Source: Corynebacterium haematomassiliense (lineage in GTDB: Bacteria; Actinomycetota; Actinomycetes; Mycobacteriales; Mycobacteriaceae). Taken from it: a DNA stretch of 64,000 nt. Position numbers and translations under genes: made by a program. Where the stretch lies: contig NZ_JACDTZ010000001.1 of assembly GCF_013978595.1 (NCBI RefSeq), positions 868,001-932,000 of the forward strand. Direction: 5' to 3'. The notes beneath the pieces are model-generated. The model did not search any database, was not told the DNA's origin, and saw nothing but the letters and a program-made list of their open reading frames with translations. Positions 45,838 through 53,947 of the stretch are shown one piece after another. Every line of letters begins with the position of its first letter. Position 1 is the stretch's first letter.

Positions 45838-46008
45838 CTCCTTCAGCCGTGCAGGGACGCATTGCTGCGCGGTACCACCCTGCTTGGGGCAATTGCCCCC
45901 ACTTCATTTCGGTGAAGGAAGTTACGTCTTCCGTGTGTGACGTCCGGGTCTAGTAAGCAAAAGCCGTTCTTCCGGAAACGCTCCCCGGTGATGGCCGGAT
46001 CATTGCGT
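45838..46008 (-). promoter_or_regulatory. T-box riboswitch (translational type) of ileS
   Basis: The leader contains the T-box consensus AGGGTGGTACCGCG (45881-45868), whose TGGT would pair with the uncharged tRNA acceptor end. A short stem-loop CCGGCCATCACCGG lies at about 45999-45986, with ATC (45992-45990) as the likely specifier codon, matching isoleucine and the ultra-short Stem I of actinobacterial ileS T-boxes. TGAAGGA overlapping the Shine-Dalgarno (45845-45839) is complementary to TCCTTCA further 5' (45919-45913), a plausible sequestrator. No terminator hairpin with a T run follows, so translational control is inferred. Confidence 0.85.
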
Positions 46009-46018
46009 GTTACGAGTA

Positions 46019-46049
46019 ACGCCCAGCATCCTACAGGGATGCTGGGCGT
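46019..46049 (-). terminator. Hairpin terminator after wag31
   Basis: Perfect 13-bp arms ACGCCCAGCATCC (46019-46031) and GGATGCTGGGCGT (46037-46049) around a 5-base loop, 17 bases after the wag31 stop. The T tract on the minus side is weak (TTACTCG), so efficiency is uncertain. Confidence 0.6.
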
Positions 46050-46066
46050 TTGTGAAGAGTCAGGTA

Positions 46067-47032
46067 CTACTTCTCGTTCGGCGCGGTGTTGGTGCGCGAC
46101 TCGAGCTCCTCCAGCTGGGACTCCAGCAGCGTCTTCAGACGCGTGCGGTACTCGCGCTCGAAGGTGCGCAGCTCCGCAATGCGGTTCTCCAGTGCGGTCT
46201 GCTGCTGCTTCACCGTGTTCATGATCTCGGTGTGCTTGCGCTCAGCGTCAGCCTTGAGCTTGTTCGCCTGCTCCTCCGCCTGGCGGATCTGCGCCTCGGC
46301 GCGGGAGTTGGCCTCGTTGGTGGTCTCCTCAGCCTTCTTCTGGGCGTCGGTGACCAGCTGCTTGGAGCGGGTCTCCGCGTCCTGCAGCTGGGTGCGGGAG
46401 CGGGTCTGCGCGTCCTCGAGCTGCTTCTTGGACTTGGACTCGGCCTCGGCGATCTCGCGCTCTGCGGCGGCACGAGCGTCGGCAAGCATGGAGGACGCCT
46501 CCGCCTGCGCGTCGCTGGTCAGGCGGTCTGCCATCTCCTGCGCCAGGCCGAGCACCTTGGCCGCCTGCACGTGGGTGTCAGCGGAAACGTCGCTGCCGGC
46601 CGGCTGGGATGCGGCAGCGGCCGGAGCGGTCGCCTGCTTCGGAGCCTTCGCGGCCTCCTCAGCCTGCTTGCGGGCCTTCGCCGCCTCGTCCTTAGCGGAG
46701 CGGGCCTCAGCCTCAGCCTTCTCCTGCGCCTGCTTCGCGGAGCGCAGCTGCGCCTCGAAGTCGGCGCGGACCTTCTGCTCCACCTCGCGGCGGATAGCGG
46801 CCTCGTCGACCTTCTCGGTGTCCTCGGAACGCTTCACCGGGGCTGCAGCGACAGCGCCCTGGCCACCCTCCTCCAGGCGGGAACGCAACTCGTCGTTCTC
46901 ATCCTGCAGCTGTGCAAGCGTGTCCTCCACGAGGTCGAGGAACTGATCCACCTCGTCCTCGTTGTAGCCTCGCTTGCCAATCGGCGGCTTGCTGAAAGCG
47001 ACATTGTGCACGTCTGCTGGTGTCAGCGGCAT
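46067..47032 (-). CDS. wag31: Polar growth and septation protein DivIVA/Wag31
   Basis: A 321-residue coiled-coil protein that marks negatively curved membrane at poles and septa and directs apical cell-wall growth in corynebacteria. The N-terminal lipid-binding domain ([37 protein letters not shown]) is intact. A linker rich in Ala/Pro follows, then a long heptad-repeat region from about residue 150 to 310 ([20 protein letters not shown]). ATG 47032 gives [10 protein letters not shown], the family start, with GAAGGGA upstream. It is the last dcw-associated gene before ileS. Confidence 0.96.
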   Translation of the reverse strand: MPLTPADVHNVAFSKPPIGKRGYNEDEVDQFLDLVEDTLAQLQDENDELRSRLEEGGQGAVAAAPVKRSEDTEKVDEAAIRREVEQKVRADFEAQLRSAKQAQEKAEAEARSAKDEAAKARKQAEEAAKAPKQATAPAAAASQPAGSDVSADTHVQAAKVLGLAQEMADRLTSDAQAEASSMLADARAAAEREIAEAESKSKKQLEDAQTRSRTQLQDAETRSKQLVTDAQKKAEETTNEANSRAEAQIRQAEEQANKLKADAERKHTEIMNTVKQQQTALENRIAELRTFEREYRTRLKTLLESQLEELESRTNTAPNEK

Positions 47033-47077
47033 TTGCGTTCCCTTCGATAATCGTGTGAGTACTCGCTCGCGCGAAGC

Positions 47078-47095
47078 ATTATCTGCTGAATTGTA
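47078..47095 (-). promoter_or_regulatory. Candidate -10 elements for wag31
   Basis: On the minus strand TACAAT (47095-47090) and GATAAT (47083-47078) fit the corynebacterial -10 pattern, 46-58 bases before the ATG. No convincing -35 is visible at 16-18 bases. An own promoter would fit the strong expression of DivIVA. Confidence 0.3.
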
Positions 47096-47158
47096 ACGGT
47101 TTCGTTCGACGAGTGTAGCCCAGCCTAGCCGTAAAGCCGGGCTAAAGCTCAAGTAAAG

Positions 47159-47470
47159 CTATCGCAACGCCGGATTAATCAGCACGGCACCGATGAGCAT
47201 CTGGATGAGCATGAGGATGAAAAACAGGACAATGACACTCACGTCCAGGCCCACACCACTTCCGCCGAGCCTCAGGGGCGGAATGAGTTTGCGCAGCGCA
47301 TTCACCGGCGGATCAGTCATCCGGAAGATGGGTTCGGCCACCATGATGAACCAGTGCGGCGGGTCGAACTGCTTGGAAAACGCTTGCACCATCTCAATGA
47401 TGATGCGCACGATAACCAGCAGCGAGTACAGACCCACCAGGGCGTAGATGATTGCTCCAAAAAGTGCCAC
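47159..47470 (-). CDS. YggT family membrane protein
   Basis: A 103-residue protein with two hydrophobic regions: IIYALVGLYSLLVIVRIIIEM and the C-terminal VSVIVLFFILMLIQMLIGAVLI (in parts). Between them lies the YggT signature region (EPIFRMTDPPVNALRKLIPPL) which carries the conserved Pro-rich motif. YggT genes usually lie between sepF and divIVA, as here. The role is not settled; a link to division or osmotic adaptation has been proposed for the family. GTG 47470, 18 bases after sepF. Confidence 0.88.
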   Translation of the reverse strand: MALFGAIIYALVGLYSLLVIVRIIIEMVQAFSKQFDPPHWFIMVAEPIFRMTDPPVNALRKLIPPLRLGGSGVGLDVSVIVLFFILMLIQMLIGAVLINPALR

Positions 47471-47488
47471 GGCGAATCACCCTACCGG

Positions 47489-48001
47489 CTAGCGCAAGCC
47501 GGCAGCACGCTTCAGGTCGTCCTTCTCCAGCTTCGCGTTCTCCGGAACGATGGCAAACAGGCGCTTGCGCGTGTCGACGCCACGGGACAGGTTGTGCATG
47601 CTGCCACGCAGCGCGAAGCACAGGCCGGCGGCGAAATCGACGATACGCTTCGCGTCGGCGGTGTCCAGGTCGGTCAAGTCCATGACCACAGCGTCGCCGT
47701 CGCGGAACGGCTCGCCGATCTCCTTGGCGTCGTTGTAGTTGCGCGGCGCCGCGGTGACGATGTGCGTCGTGGAGCGGTAGCTGGGGCGGACGGTTTCACG
47801 GCCGTAGTCGCGCGCGGCGGGGCGGTCCATGCGCGAGGGGCGCTCGGCGCGCTCCACACGGTCTGCGCGGTCCGCGCGGTCGTAGGCGGTGGAACCGGCG
47901 GCGTTTGAGCTGTACTGCGGGTCGTCGTAGTAGGCGTCGTCCTCGGCGTTATCCACGGGGCCGAGGCCGAAAAAATCTTTAGCACTGTCGAAGAAGGACA
48001 T
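47489..48001 (-). CDS. sepF: Cell division protein SepF
   Basis: A 170-residue FtsZ membrane anchor. The N-terminal amphipathic helix (MSFFDSAKDFFGLG) binds membrane. An acidic/Tyr and Arg/Asp-rich linker (YDRADRADRVERAERPSRMD) leads to the C-terminal SepF domain (PFRDGDAVVMDLTDLDTADA, KRIVDFAAGLCFALRGSM in part). It replaces FtsA/ZipA in actinobacteria and binds the FtsZ C-terminus VDVPDFMR seen at the ftsZ end. AAAGGAG precedes ATG 48001 by nine bases. Confidence 0.95.
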   Translation of the reverse strand: MSFFDSAKDFFGLGPVDNAEDDAYYDDPQYSSNAAGSTAYDRADRADRVERAERPSRMDRPAARDYGRETVRPSYRSTTHIVTAAPRNYNDAKEIGEPFRDGDAVVMDLTDLDTADAKRIVDFAAGLCFALRGSMHNLSRGVDTRKRLFAIVPENAKLEKDDLKRAAGLR

Positions 48002-48039
48002 GCGGGCGGCTCCTTTTATGGGGTGATTCGCGGTGGATT

Positions 48040-48738
48040 TCAGAGTACGGGCCGGGGCCCGAGGAGGGCTGTTCCGACACGCACGATATCGGATCCGCAC
48101 TCGATCGCGTCTACGAAATCACCGCTCATACCTGCGGAAAGTCTCAAGTCGCGCTTGAGTTTCGCGGCGTAGTCGTCCGTCAACGAGCGCGCCTGGGCGA
48201 ACACCTCGCGGGGCTGCGAATCCAACGGCGGCACAACCATGAATCCGGCCATTTCGAGGTGCTCGGATTCCTCCACCGCTTCCACGATCGCGGGAACGTC
48301 GTCGAGGTGTGCGCCGCCGCGGGCAGTGTCGCCGTCGTAAGACAGCTGCACCATGCACGGCAGGGTCTCGCCTGTGCGGTCACCGCGCTCGAGCGCCAGC
48401 GCCATGCCGCGGTCCAGCCCGTGGGCCAGCTTCAGCGAGTCCAGCGAGTGCACCTCCGAGGCCCAGCGCGCCACCGAGTTTGCCTTCTTGGACTGGATCT
48501 GGCCGATCATGGCGATGCCGCAGCGCCCCTCAAGCGCCGCCGCCTTGTCGCGGGCCTCCTGTTCCCGGTTCTCCCCCACCAGCACAACGCCGAGCGATGC
48601 CAGCTCGATGATGCGCTCCACCGGGTGGAACTTCGTCACCGGCAAAAGTGCCACGCTGCCTTCTTCACGGCCGGCGGCGCGCTCCGCGTCGCGGATCTGT
48701 TGGCGGACAGTGTCGAGGTTTCGTGCGAGATCAGACAT
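48040..48738 (-). CDS. YggS family pyridoxal phosphate-binding protein
   Basis: A 232-residue PLP-homeostasis protein (PLPBP family) with a single TIM-barrel domain. The PLP lysine lies in LLPVTKFH (Lys36), and the GENREQEA and IGQIQSKK segments are typical. The C-terminal SGDFVDAIECGSDIVRVGTALLG forms the phosphate-binding end (quoted in part). The family has no known enzymatic reaction. It overlaps the pgeF end by 8 bases. Confidence 0.92.
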   Translation of the reverse strand: MSDLARNLDTVRQQIRDAERAAGREEGSVALLPVTKFHPVERIIELASLGVVLVGENREQEARDKAAALEGRCGIAMIGQIQSKKANSVARWASEVHSLDSLKLAHGLDRGMALALERGDRTGETLPCMVQLSYDGDTARGGAHLDDVPAIVEAVEESEHLEMAGFMVVPPLDSQPREVFAQARSLTDDYAAKLKRDLRLSAGMSGDFVDAIECGSDIVRVGTALLGPRPVL

Positions 48739-49456
48739 TTGGCATCCAAATTACGCCAGCCTGGCGCCCGGTCACACCTTCGCGGCGGTGGGAAAAGAAG
48801 TCCTTGTCGGTGATGGTGTCGCGCGGGTCCGCGTCGATGTGGGTCACCCCCAGGCTCATCAGCTGGCGCACCAGCCCGGCGCGCACGTCGATGCCGGGGG
48901 TGCCCTTCTTTGTGCGGGTGCGGGAGCCGGGCAAATGCTTCTCGACGTCTAAAGCCATCCCCTCCGGGACCTCATACGACTCCCCGGCCGCGGCAGGCCC
49001 CAGCAGCACCTGGATGCGCGACGGCTCAGCGCCGAGGCCCACCATCGCCTCGACGGTGTTTTTCACGATCCCGTTGCGCGCGCCCATCCGCCCGGCGTGC
49101 GCCGCGCCGATGACGCCGGCGGTGTGGTCCGACAGCAGCACCGGGGTGCAATCAGCCACGAGTACGCACAGGGCCAGGTTCTTTTCTCTGGTGACGATGG
49201 CGTCGGTGGCTTCCACGGGGGTGGCCGAAGGTCCGTCGATAAGCGTGACTGTGTTGGTGTGCAGCTGCTCCATCCACACGAAGCGCTCCTCGGGCAGGCC
49301 AAGTATTTGCGCGAGCCGGGCGCGGTTCGCGGCGACATCGGCGGCGTCGTCGCCGACGTGGGTGCCCAGGTTGAACGAATCGTAGGGGGCAGCAGAAACC
49401 CCGCCCGCACGGGAGGTGAACACCATGCGGACGGGGCGGGAGGAAAGATCTGGCAT
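48731..49456 (-). CDS. pgeF: Peptidoglycan editing factor / laccase-domain protein
   Basis: A 241-residue protein of the YfiH/DUF152 family. The metal-site motifs NLGTHVGDD, QLHTNTV, LVADCTPVLL and GAAHAGRMGARNGIV are present, supplying Cys and His ligands. The E. coli homologue removes L-Ser misincorporated in muropeptides; other members act on purine nucleosides. Location directly after ftsZ is the standard dcw arrangement. ATG 49456 is 14 bases after the ftsZ stop. Confidence 0.9.
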   Translation of the reverse strand: MPDLSSRPVRMVFTSRAGGVSAAPYDSFNLGTHVGDDAADVAANRARLAQILGLPEERFVWMEQLHTNTVTLIDGPSATPVEATDAIVTREKNLALCVLVADCTPVLLSDHTAGVIGAAHAGRMGARNGIVKNTVEAMVGLGAEPSRIQVLLGPAAAGESYEVPEGMALDVEKHLPGSRTRTKKGTPGIDVRAGLVRQLMSLGVTHIDADPRDTITDKDFFSHRREGVTGRQAGVIWMPNV

Positions 49457-49470
49457 GCCTGCCAGCTTAA

Positions 49471-50655
49471 CTAGCGCATGAAGTCCGGCACATCGACGTC
49501 ATCGAAGCCGCCGTCGAAACCGCCGTCGCGGGGCTCGCGGGGCTCGCGCTCACGCTCGGTGAACAGGCCGCTACGGGTGGACGGCTCGTAGCGGTGGCGC
49601 GGCTGGTACTCCTCCTTGGCTGGCTCGGCCTCCACGACCTTGGTGGAGGTCTGCTCCGGCTGCGCCTGCGGCGCTTCCTGCTCAGCGGGCTCGGCCGGGC
49701 GGGCGTTGGCCTTCTCGTCGAAGCCGGTGGCGATGATGGTCACGCGGACCTCGTCGCCCAGGTTGTCGTCGATGATCGTGCCGAAGATGATGTTGGCGTC
49801 CTCGTCGGCCTTCTCCTCGACGATGGAGGCCGCGTTGTTGACCTCCATCAGGCCCAGGTCGGAGCCGCCAGCGACGGAGATGAGCACGCCCTTGGCGCCC
49901 TCCATGGTGGTCTCCAGCAGCGGGGAGTTGATGGCCTGCTCGGTTGCCGTCATCACGCGGTTGTCGCCGCGGGCGGAGCCGACGCCCATCAGGGCGGATC
50001 CGGCGTCGGCCATGACGGAGCGCACGTCCGCGAAGTCGACGTTGATCATGCCCGGGATGGTGATGAGATTGGTGATGCCCTGGACACCGTTGTAGAGCAC
50101 CTCGTCCGCCGCACGGAAGGCTTCCATCATGGAAAGCTCAGCGTCGCCCAGCTGCAGCAGGCGGTCGTTCGGGATGACGATGACGGTGTCGCAGACTTCC
50201 TTGAGGTTCTCAATGCCCTCGAGCGCCTGGCGGGTGCGGCGCTTGCCCTCGAAGGTGAACGGGCGGGTGACCACGCCGATGGTCAGCGCGCCCATCTTCT
50301 TGGCAATGCCGGCGACCACCGGGGCGGCGCCGGTGCCGGTGCCGCCGCCCTCGCCAGCGGTGACGAAGACCATGTCGGAGCCCTTCAGGGACTCCTCGAT
50401 CTCCTGCTTGTGGTCTTCGGCGGAGGTGCGGCCGACCTCGGGGTTCGCGCCAGCGCCGAGACCGCGGGTGGCCTCGCGCCCGATGTCGAGCTTCGTGTCG
50501 GCATCCGTAAACAGCAGCGCCTGGGAGTCGGTGTTGATGGCAACGAACTCGACGCCCTTAAGGCCTTCCTCGATCATGCGGTTGACGGCGTTGACGCCGC
50601 CGCCGCCGACACCGACGACGCGGATCATGGCGAGGTAATTGGCGGGAGAGGTCAT
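49471..50655 (-). CDS. ftsZ: Cell division protein FtsZ
   Basis: A 394-residue tubulin-like GTPase that forms the Z-ring. It has [14 protein letters not shown] near the N-terminus, the tubulin signature GGGTGTG at about residues 102-108, the T7 loop [11 protein letters not shown], then a variable linker rich in Glu/Pro/Arg (residues about 320-380) and the C-terminal peptide [10 protein letters not shown] that binds SepF. ATG 50655 (MTSPANYLA) is the family start; the upstream in-frame ATG would add a non-conserved 16 residues. The 133-base leader holds a strong hairpin. Confidence 0.97.
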   Translation of the reverse strand: MTSPANYLAMIRVVGVGGGGVNAVNRMIEEGLKGVEFVAINTDSQALLFTDADTKLDIGREATRGLGAGANPEVGRTSAEDHKQEIEESLKGSDMVFVTAGEGGGTGTGAAPVVAGIAKKMGALTIGVVTRPFTFEGKRRTRQALEGIENLKEVCDTVIVIPNDRLLQLGDAELSMMEAFRAADEVLYNGVQGITNLITIPGMINVDFADVRSVMADAGSALMGVGSARGDNRVMTATEQAINSPLLETTMEGAKGVLISVAGGSDLGLMEVNNAASIVEEKADEDANIIFGTIIDDNLGDEVRVTIIATGFDEKANARPAEPAEQEAPQAQPEQTSTKVVEAEPAKEEYQPRHRYEPSTRSGLFTEREREPREPRDGGFDGGFDDVDVPDFMR

Positions 50656-50745
50656 GATGGTGGTCTCGCCTTTCACAAGTTGGTTTTTGCAGTTGCCAAC
50701 CATCTTGTGTGAAAGCGCGCGGATTTTTGTTTTCTGGTTCGGCGT

Positions 50746-50780
50746 GTCACAACCCTAAACCTGTACTTTAGGGTTGTGAC
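50746..50780 (-). promoter_or_regulatory. 14-bp inverted repeat between ftsQ and ftsZ
   Basis: GTCACAACCCTAAA (50746-50759) and TTTAGGGTTGTGAC (50767-50780) are perfect complements around a 7-base loop, 8 bases after the ftsQ stop and about 90 before the ftsZ ATG. No T run follows on either strand, so a simple terminator is unlikely. AACCCTAA-type sequence occurs near ftsZ in other actinobacteria, suggesting an operator or RNA-processing site. Confidence 0.7.
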
Positions 50781-50788
50781 CTGCGGTT

Positions 50789-51436
50789 TTAGCGCGAAGT
50801 GACCAGTTCCGGGTTGGAAATGTTGAATGTTTTTCCGTCCAGCTGCAGCACCGTCTCAAGCGCGAGCGCCTTGTTGTGGTTGTCCTCGGACGCACCCCAC
50901 GTGACAGTCCTGTCGCCGTCGAGCTTGAGCACGAAACTGTGGTCCCCGTCGCTGGTGAGCTCGCGGACCTGCGGGCGGGCCGGGTCCGTGATCGCGGAGG
51001 CGACCTCCACCGCCTTCGGCAGCTGCGCTTCGCTGATGCCGACGAGCTGCACCGCCCCCAGCGGCGGCTGGGCGACCACGAAATCCTTGCCCTCGCTGTT
51101 GATCAGGTGCGGCTCGCCGCCCTGGTCGATCCAGGCCACCGGGGTGTGCTCCACCACCGTGACATCCACCGCGTTGGGCCAGTTGCGCTTCACCGTCACC
51201 GAGTCCACCCACGGGTTGCCGGCCACCTTCTGGGCGGCCCCGCGCACGTCGACACGCCCCATTGGGGTGCCCGGCTGCACGCCGGACAACCCCTCGATTT
51301 CTTCCGCTGGCAGGTTCACTGCGCCTTCAACGTTGACGCTGTCTACCGGCATAGCCGGGGTGAACGGCAGCGCCGCCACAACCGCGAGCACAAGGGCTAC
51401 GCAGCCGGCAACGATGGTGATCGCGCGGCGAGACAT
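50789..51436 (-). CDS. ftsQ: Cell division protein FtsQ
   Basis: A 215-residue bitopic divisome protein with a very short cytoplasmic tail (MSRR) and one transmembrane helix (AITIVAGCVALVLAVVAALPF). The POTRA domain is VDSVNVEGAVNLPAEEIEGL up to VTVKRNWPNAVDVTVVEHTP. The beta-domain (VAWIDQGGEPHLINSEG) completes it. It interacts with FtsB/FtsL in the septal complex. ATG 51436 has GGAGGCG upstream, two bases after the murC stop; the long upstream frame lacks FtsQ character. Confidence 0.93.
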   Translation of the reverse strand: MSRRAITIVAGCVALVLAVVAALPFTPAMPVDSVNVEGAVNLPAEEIEGLSGVQPGTPMGRVDVRGAAQKVAGNPWVDSVTVKRNWPNAVDVTVVEHTPVAWIDQGGEPHLINSEGKDFVVAQPPLGAVQLVGISEAQLPKAVEVASAITDPARPQVRELTSDGDHSFVLKLDGDRTVTWGASEDNHNKALALETVLQLDGKTFNISNPELVTSR

Positions 51437-51438
51437 CT

Positions 51439-52860
51439 TTACGCCTCCTGCAGGGCGGCGAGGATCTCGTCCGCCAGCATGGTCACGCTGCCCGCGCCCA
51501 TAGTGAGCACGAGGTCGCCCGGCTTCGCCACCGACGCCACGGTCGCAGGCGCCGCGGAGAAGTCCGGCTCCACACGTACCGGCGCGGTCATCTTTTCGGC
51601 GATGATCCGGGAGGTCACGCCTTCCACCGGCGTTTCCCGGGCGCCGTAGATGTCCAGCAACACGCATTCGTCGCTAAGCGAAAGCGCTTCGGCGAACTCG
51701 CCGGCGAACTCCTGGGTGCGCGAGTACAGGTGCGGCTGGAAGCAGACGACGACGCGGGCGCCGTTGCCCTCGGCGGCGACCTTGTCGCGCGCTGCGGTGA
51801 GCACGGCGGCGACCTCCGTCGGGTGGTGGGCGTAGTCGTCGTAGACGCGGGTGCCGCCCACCTCTCCCTTGAACTCGAAGCGGCGGCGCACGCCGGTGAA
51901 TTCGCTGAGCCCCTGGGCGAGCTTCGCCGGGGCGGCGCCCACGAGCACGCCGGACAGCAGCGCGGCCGCCGAGTTGAGCACCATGTGGCGGCCCGGGATC
52001 GCCAGCGTGTACATCACGTCGCCGGAGATCCGGTCGGTGCGCAGCTGCGCCTCCACCACGGTGCGCTCGCCCTCCTGGCGCTCGCCGGTGATCACCGCGG
52101 CCGCCGGGATCTTCGGGTGCCGGGCGGCGGCCTCGGCGGTGCCGTAGCCGGAGACGGTCAAGCCGCGCTCGAGAGCGCGCTCGCCGCAGGCGGCGGCGTA
52201 GTAGTCGTCGAGGCAGACCACCACGTGCTTGGCAAGGTCCGCGAAGTCGTCGAAGACCTGGAAGTACTTCTCGCGGGTGCCGTAGAAATCCAGGTGGTCC
52301 GGCTCGATGTTGGTGATGACTGCGACGTCCGGGGAGTAGCGCAGAAGCGAAGCGTCGGACTCGTCGGCCTCCGCCACGAACACGTCGCCGTGGCCGTGGT
52401 GGGCGTTGGTGCCGGCGCGGTTGAGCTGGCCGCCGATGGCGAACGAGGGGTCCTCCCCCGCCGCCTGCAGCGCCACCACCGCCATTGAGGTCGTGGACGT
52501 CTTGCCGTGCGTGCCCGCGAGTAGCAGCTGGGTCGAGCCCTCCATCAGCTCCGCCAGCAGGTCGGAGCGGCGCAGCAGCGGAATACCTTCACGCTTGGCG
52601 CGCACCAGCTCAGGGTTGTCCTGCGGGATGGCGGCGAAGCTGGTCACCACCGCGGTGGGCAGCTCGCCGGACAGCTCCAGGTTGGCTTCGTCGTGGCCGA
52701 GAGCTACCTTGGCGCCCTTGGCTTTCAGCGCGCGCACGGGGCGGGAGTCCTTGGCGTCGGAGCCGGTCACGGTCGCGCCGCGGTCCAGCAGGATGTGCGC
52801 GACGCCGGACATGCCGGACCCGCCGATGCCGATGAGGTGGACGCGGGAGAGATCTGTCAT
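51439..52860 (-). CDS. murC: UDP-N-acetylmuramate-L-alanine ligase
   Basis: A 473-residue ATP-dependent Mur ligase that adds L-Ala to UDP-MurNAc. The Rossmann start is [19 protein letters not shown], the ATP loop is [11 protein letters not shown], the central conserved [10 protein letters not shown] and the C-terminal domain [15 protein letters not shown] are all present. Start ATG 52860 directly follows the murG stop and its stop is two bases before ftsQ. Confidence 0.96.
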   Translation of the reverse strand: MTDLSRVHLIGIGGSGMSGVAHILLDRGATVTGSDAKDSRPVRALKAKGAKVALGHDEANLELSGELPTAVVTSFAAIPQDNPELVRAKREGIPLLRRSDLLAELMEGSTQLLLAGTHGKTSTTSMAVVALQAAGEDPSFAIGGQLNRAGTNAHHGHGDVFVAEADESDASLLRYSPDVAVITNIEPDHLDFYGTREKYFQVFDDFADLAKHVVVCLDDYYAAACGERALERGLTVSGYGTAEAAARHPKIPAAAVITGERQEGERTVVEAQLRTDRISGDVMYTLAIPGRHMVLNSAAALLSGVLVGAAPAKLAQGLSEFTGVRRRFEFKGEVGGTRVYDDYAHHPTEVAAVLTAARDKVAAEGNGARVVVCFQPHLYSRTQEFAGEFAEALSLSDECVLLDIYGARETPVEGVTSRIIAEKMTAPVRVEPDFSAAPATVASVAKPGDLVLTMGAGSVTMLADEILAALQEA

Positions 52861-53940
52861 TTATGTGTCCTTTCCAGCAGCCGCGGCGATGCGCGCGGCA
52901 AGGTCCTCGGCAACGCTGCCAGCGCCGGTGTCCTCGAGTGCTGCGCGCATCGTCGCGCGTGCGTCGGGGTCCTTTAGGGGCAGCAGCTTCTCGACGAGCA
53001 CGTCGCCGCTCAGCGCCGCATCGTCGATACGCAGGGCCGCCCCGGCGTCCACGAGGTGGGCGGAGTTGAGACCCTGCTCGCCGTTGCCGTGCGGCAGGGG
53101 GATGTAGATGGCGGGGAGGCCGGCGGCGGAGTTCTCCGCGACCGTCATGGCGCCGGAGCGGCACACCACCACGTCGGCGACGGCGTAGGCGGCCTCCATG
53201 TCGTCGATGTACGGCACGGCCGTGTAGTGGTCGTGCGCTGCCGGCGCGTCGTTTTTGCGGCCGTAGGCGTGCAGGATCTGGTACCCCGCGCCGGTAAGCC
53301 GTTCCACCGCGTCGGCCAACGCCGCGTTGATGCTCACCGCGCCCTGCGAGCCGCCGGTGACCAGGATGGTCGGCCGGTCTTCCTGCAGGTTCCACATGCG
53401 CAGGCCCCGCTCGCGCTTCGCGCCGTCCGGATCCACGCCCACGCCGGGGCGCACCGGCACGCCGACGACCTCACCGTCCATGCCGGAGTTGGGCACCGCG
53501 TTCAACCCGGTGCCGCCGATTTTCACGCCCAACTTGTTGGCCATGCCCGCCAGGGCGTTGGTTTCCAGCACGAAAAACGGCAGGCCAAGCTGCTTCGCGG
53601 CCAGGTACGCCGGGCCGGAGACGTATCCGCCGGTGCCGAAGACGGCGGAAGCGCCGCAGCGCTTCATCGCCTGCTTGGCCTGGCGCACGCTGCGCGCCAG
53701 CTTGAACGGCACGGACGCGAGCTTCCACGGCTTCTTGCGCGGGATCGGCACAGGGTCGATCAGGGAAAGCTCGAACCCGCGGGCAGGCACGATGGTGGTT
53801 TCCAGTCCACGCTCCGTGCCCAGGGCGACGACGTTGGCCCCGTAGGCGTCGCGAAGCACCTCCGCGACTGCGAGTGCGGGCTCGATGTGGCCCGCGGTGC
53901 CGCCGCCTGCGATGACGACGCTGAAGGTTTGGGTAGTCAT
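52861..53940 (-). CDS. murG: UDP-GlcNAc:lipid I N-acetylglucosaminyltransferase
   Basis: A 359-residue GT-B glycosyltransferase making lipid II at the cytoplasmic membrane face. The N-terminal glycine motif AGGGTAGHIEPALA and the second motif FGTGGYVSGPAYLA are present. The donor-binding region GGSQGAVSINAAL and CRSGAMTVAENSAAGLPAIY (with the conserved Glu) follow. ATG 53940 (MTTQTFSVVIAGGG) is preferred over starts 14 codons earlier, leaving a 7-base gap to ftsW. Confidence 0.96.
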   Translation of the reverse strand: MTTQTFSVVIAGGGTAGHIEPALAVAEVLRDAYGANVVALGTERGLETTIVPARGFELSLIDPVPIPRKKPWKLASVPFKLARSVRQAKQAMKRCGASAVFGTGGYVSGPAYLAAKQLGLPFFVLETNALAGMANKLGVKIGGTGLNAVPNSGMDGEVVGVPVRPGVGVDPDGAKRERGLRMWNLQEDRPTILVTGGSQGAVSINAALADAVERLTGAGYQILHAYGRKNDAPAAHDHYTAVPYIDDMEAAYAVADVVVCRSGAMTVAENSAAGLPAIYIPLPHGNGEQGLNSAHLVDAGAALRIDDAALSGDVLVEKLLPLKDPDARATMRAALEDTGAGSVAEDLAARIAAAAGKDT

Positions 53941-53947
53941 AGATCTC

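Noticed and set aside
50746-50780. Intrinsic terminator of ftsQ
   Set aside because: The stem is strong but there is no T tract on the minus strand after it, and ftsZ must be read beyond it.
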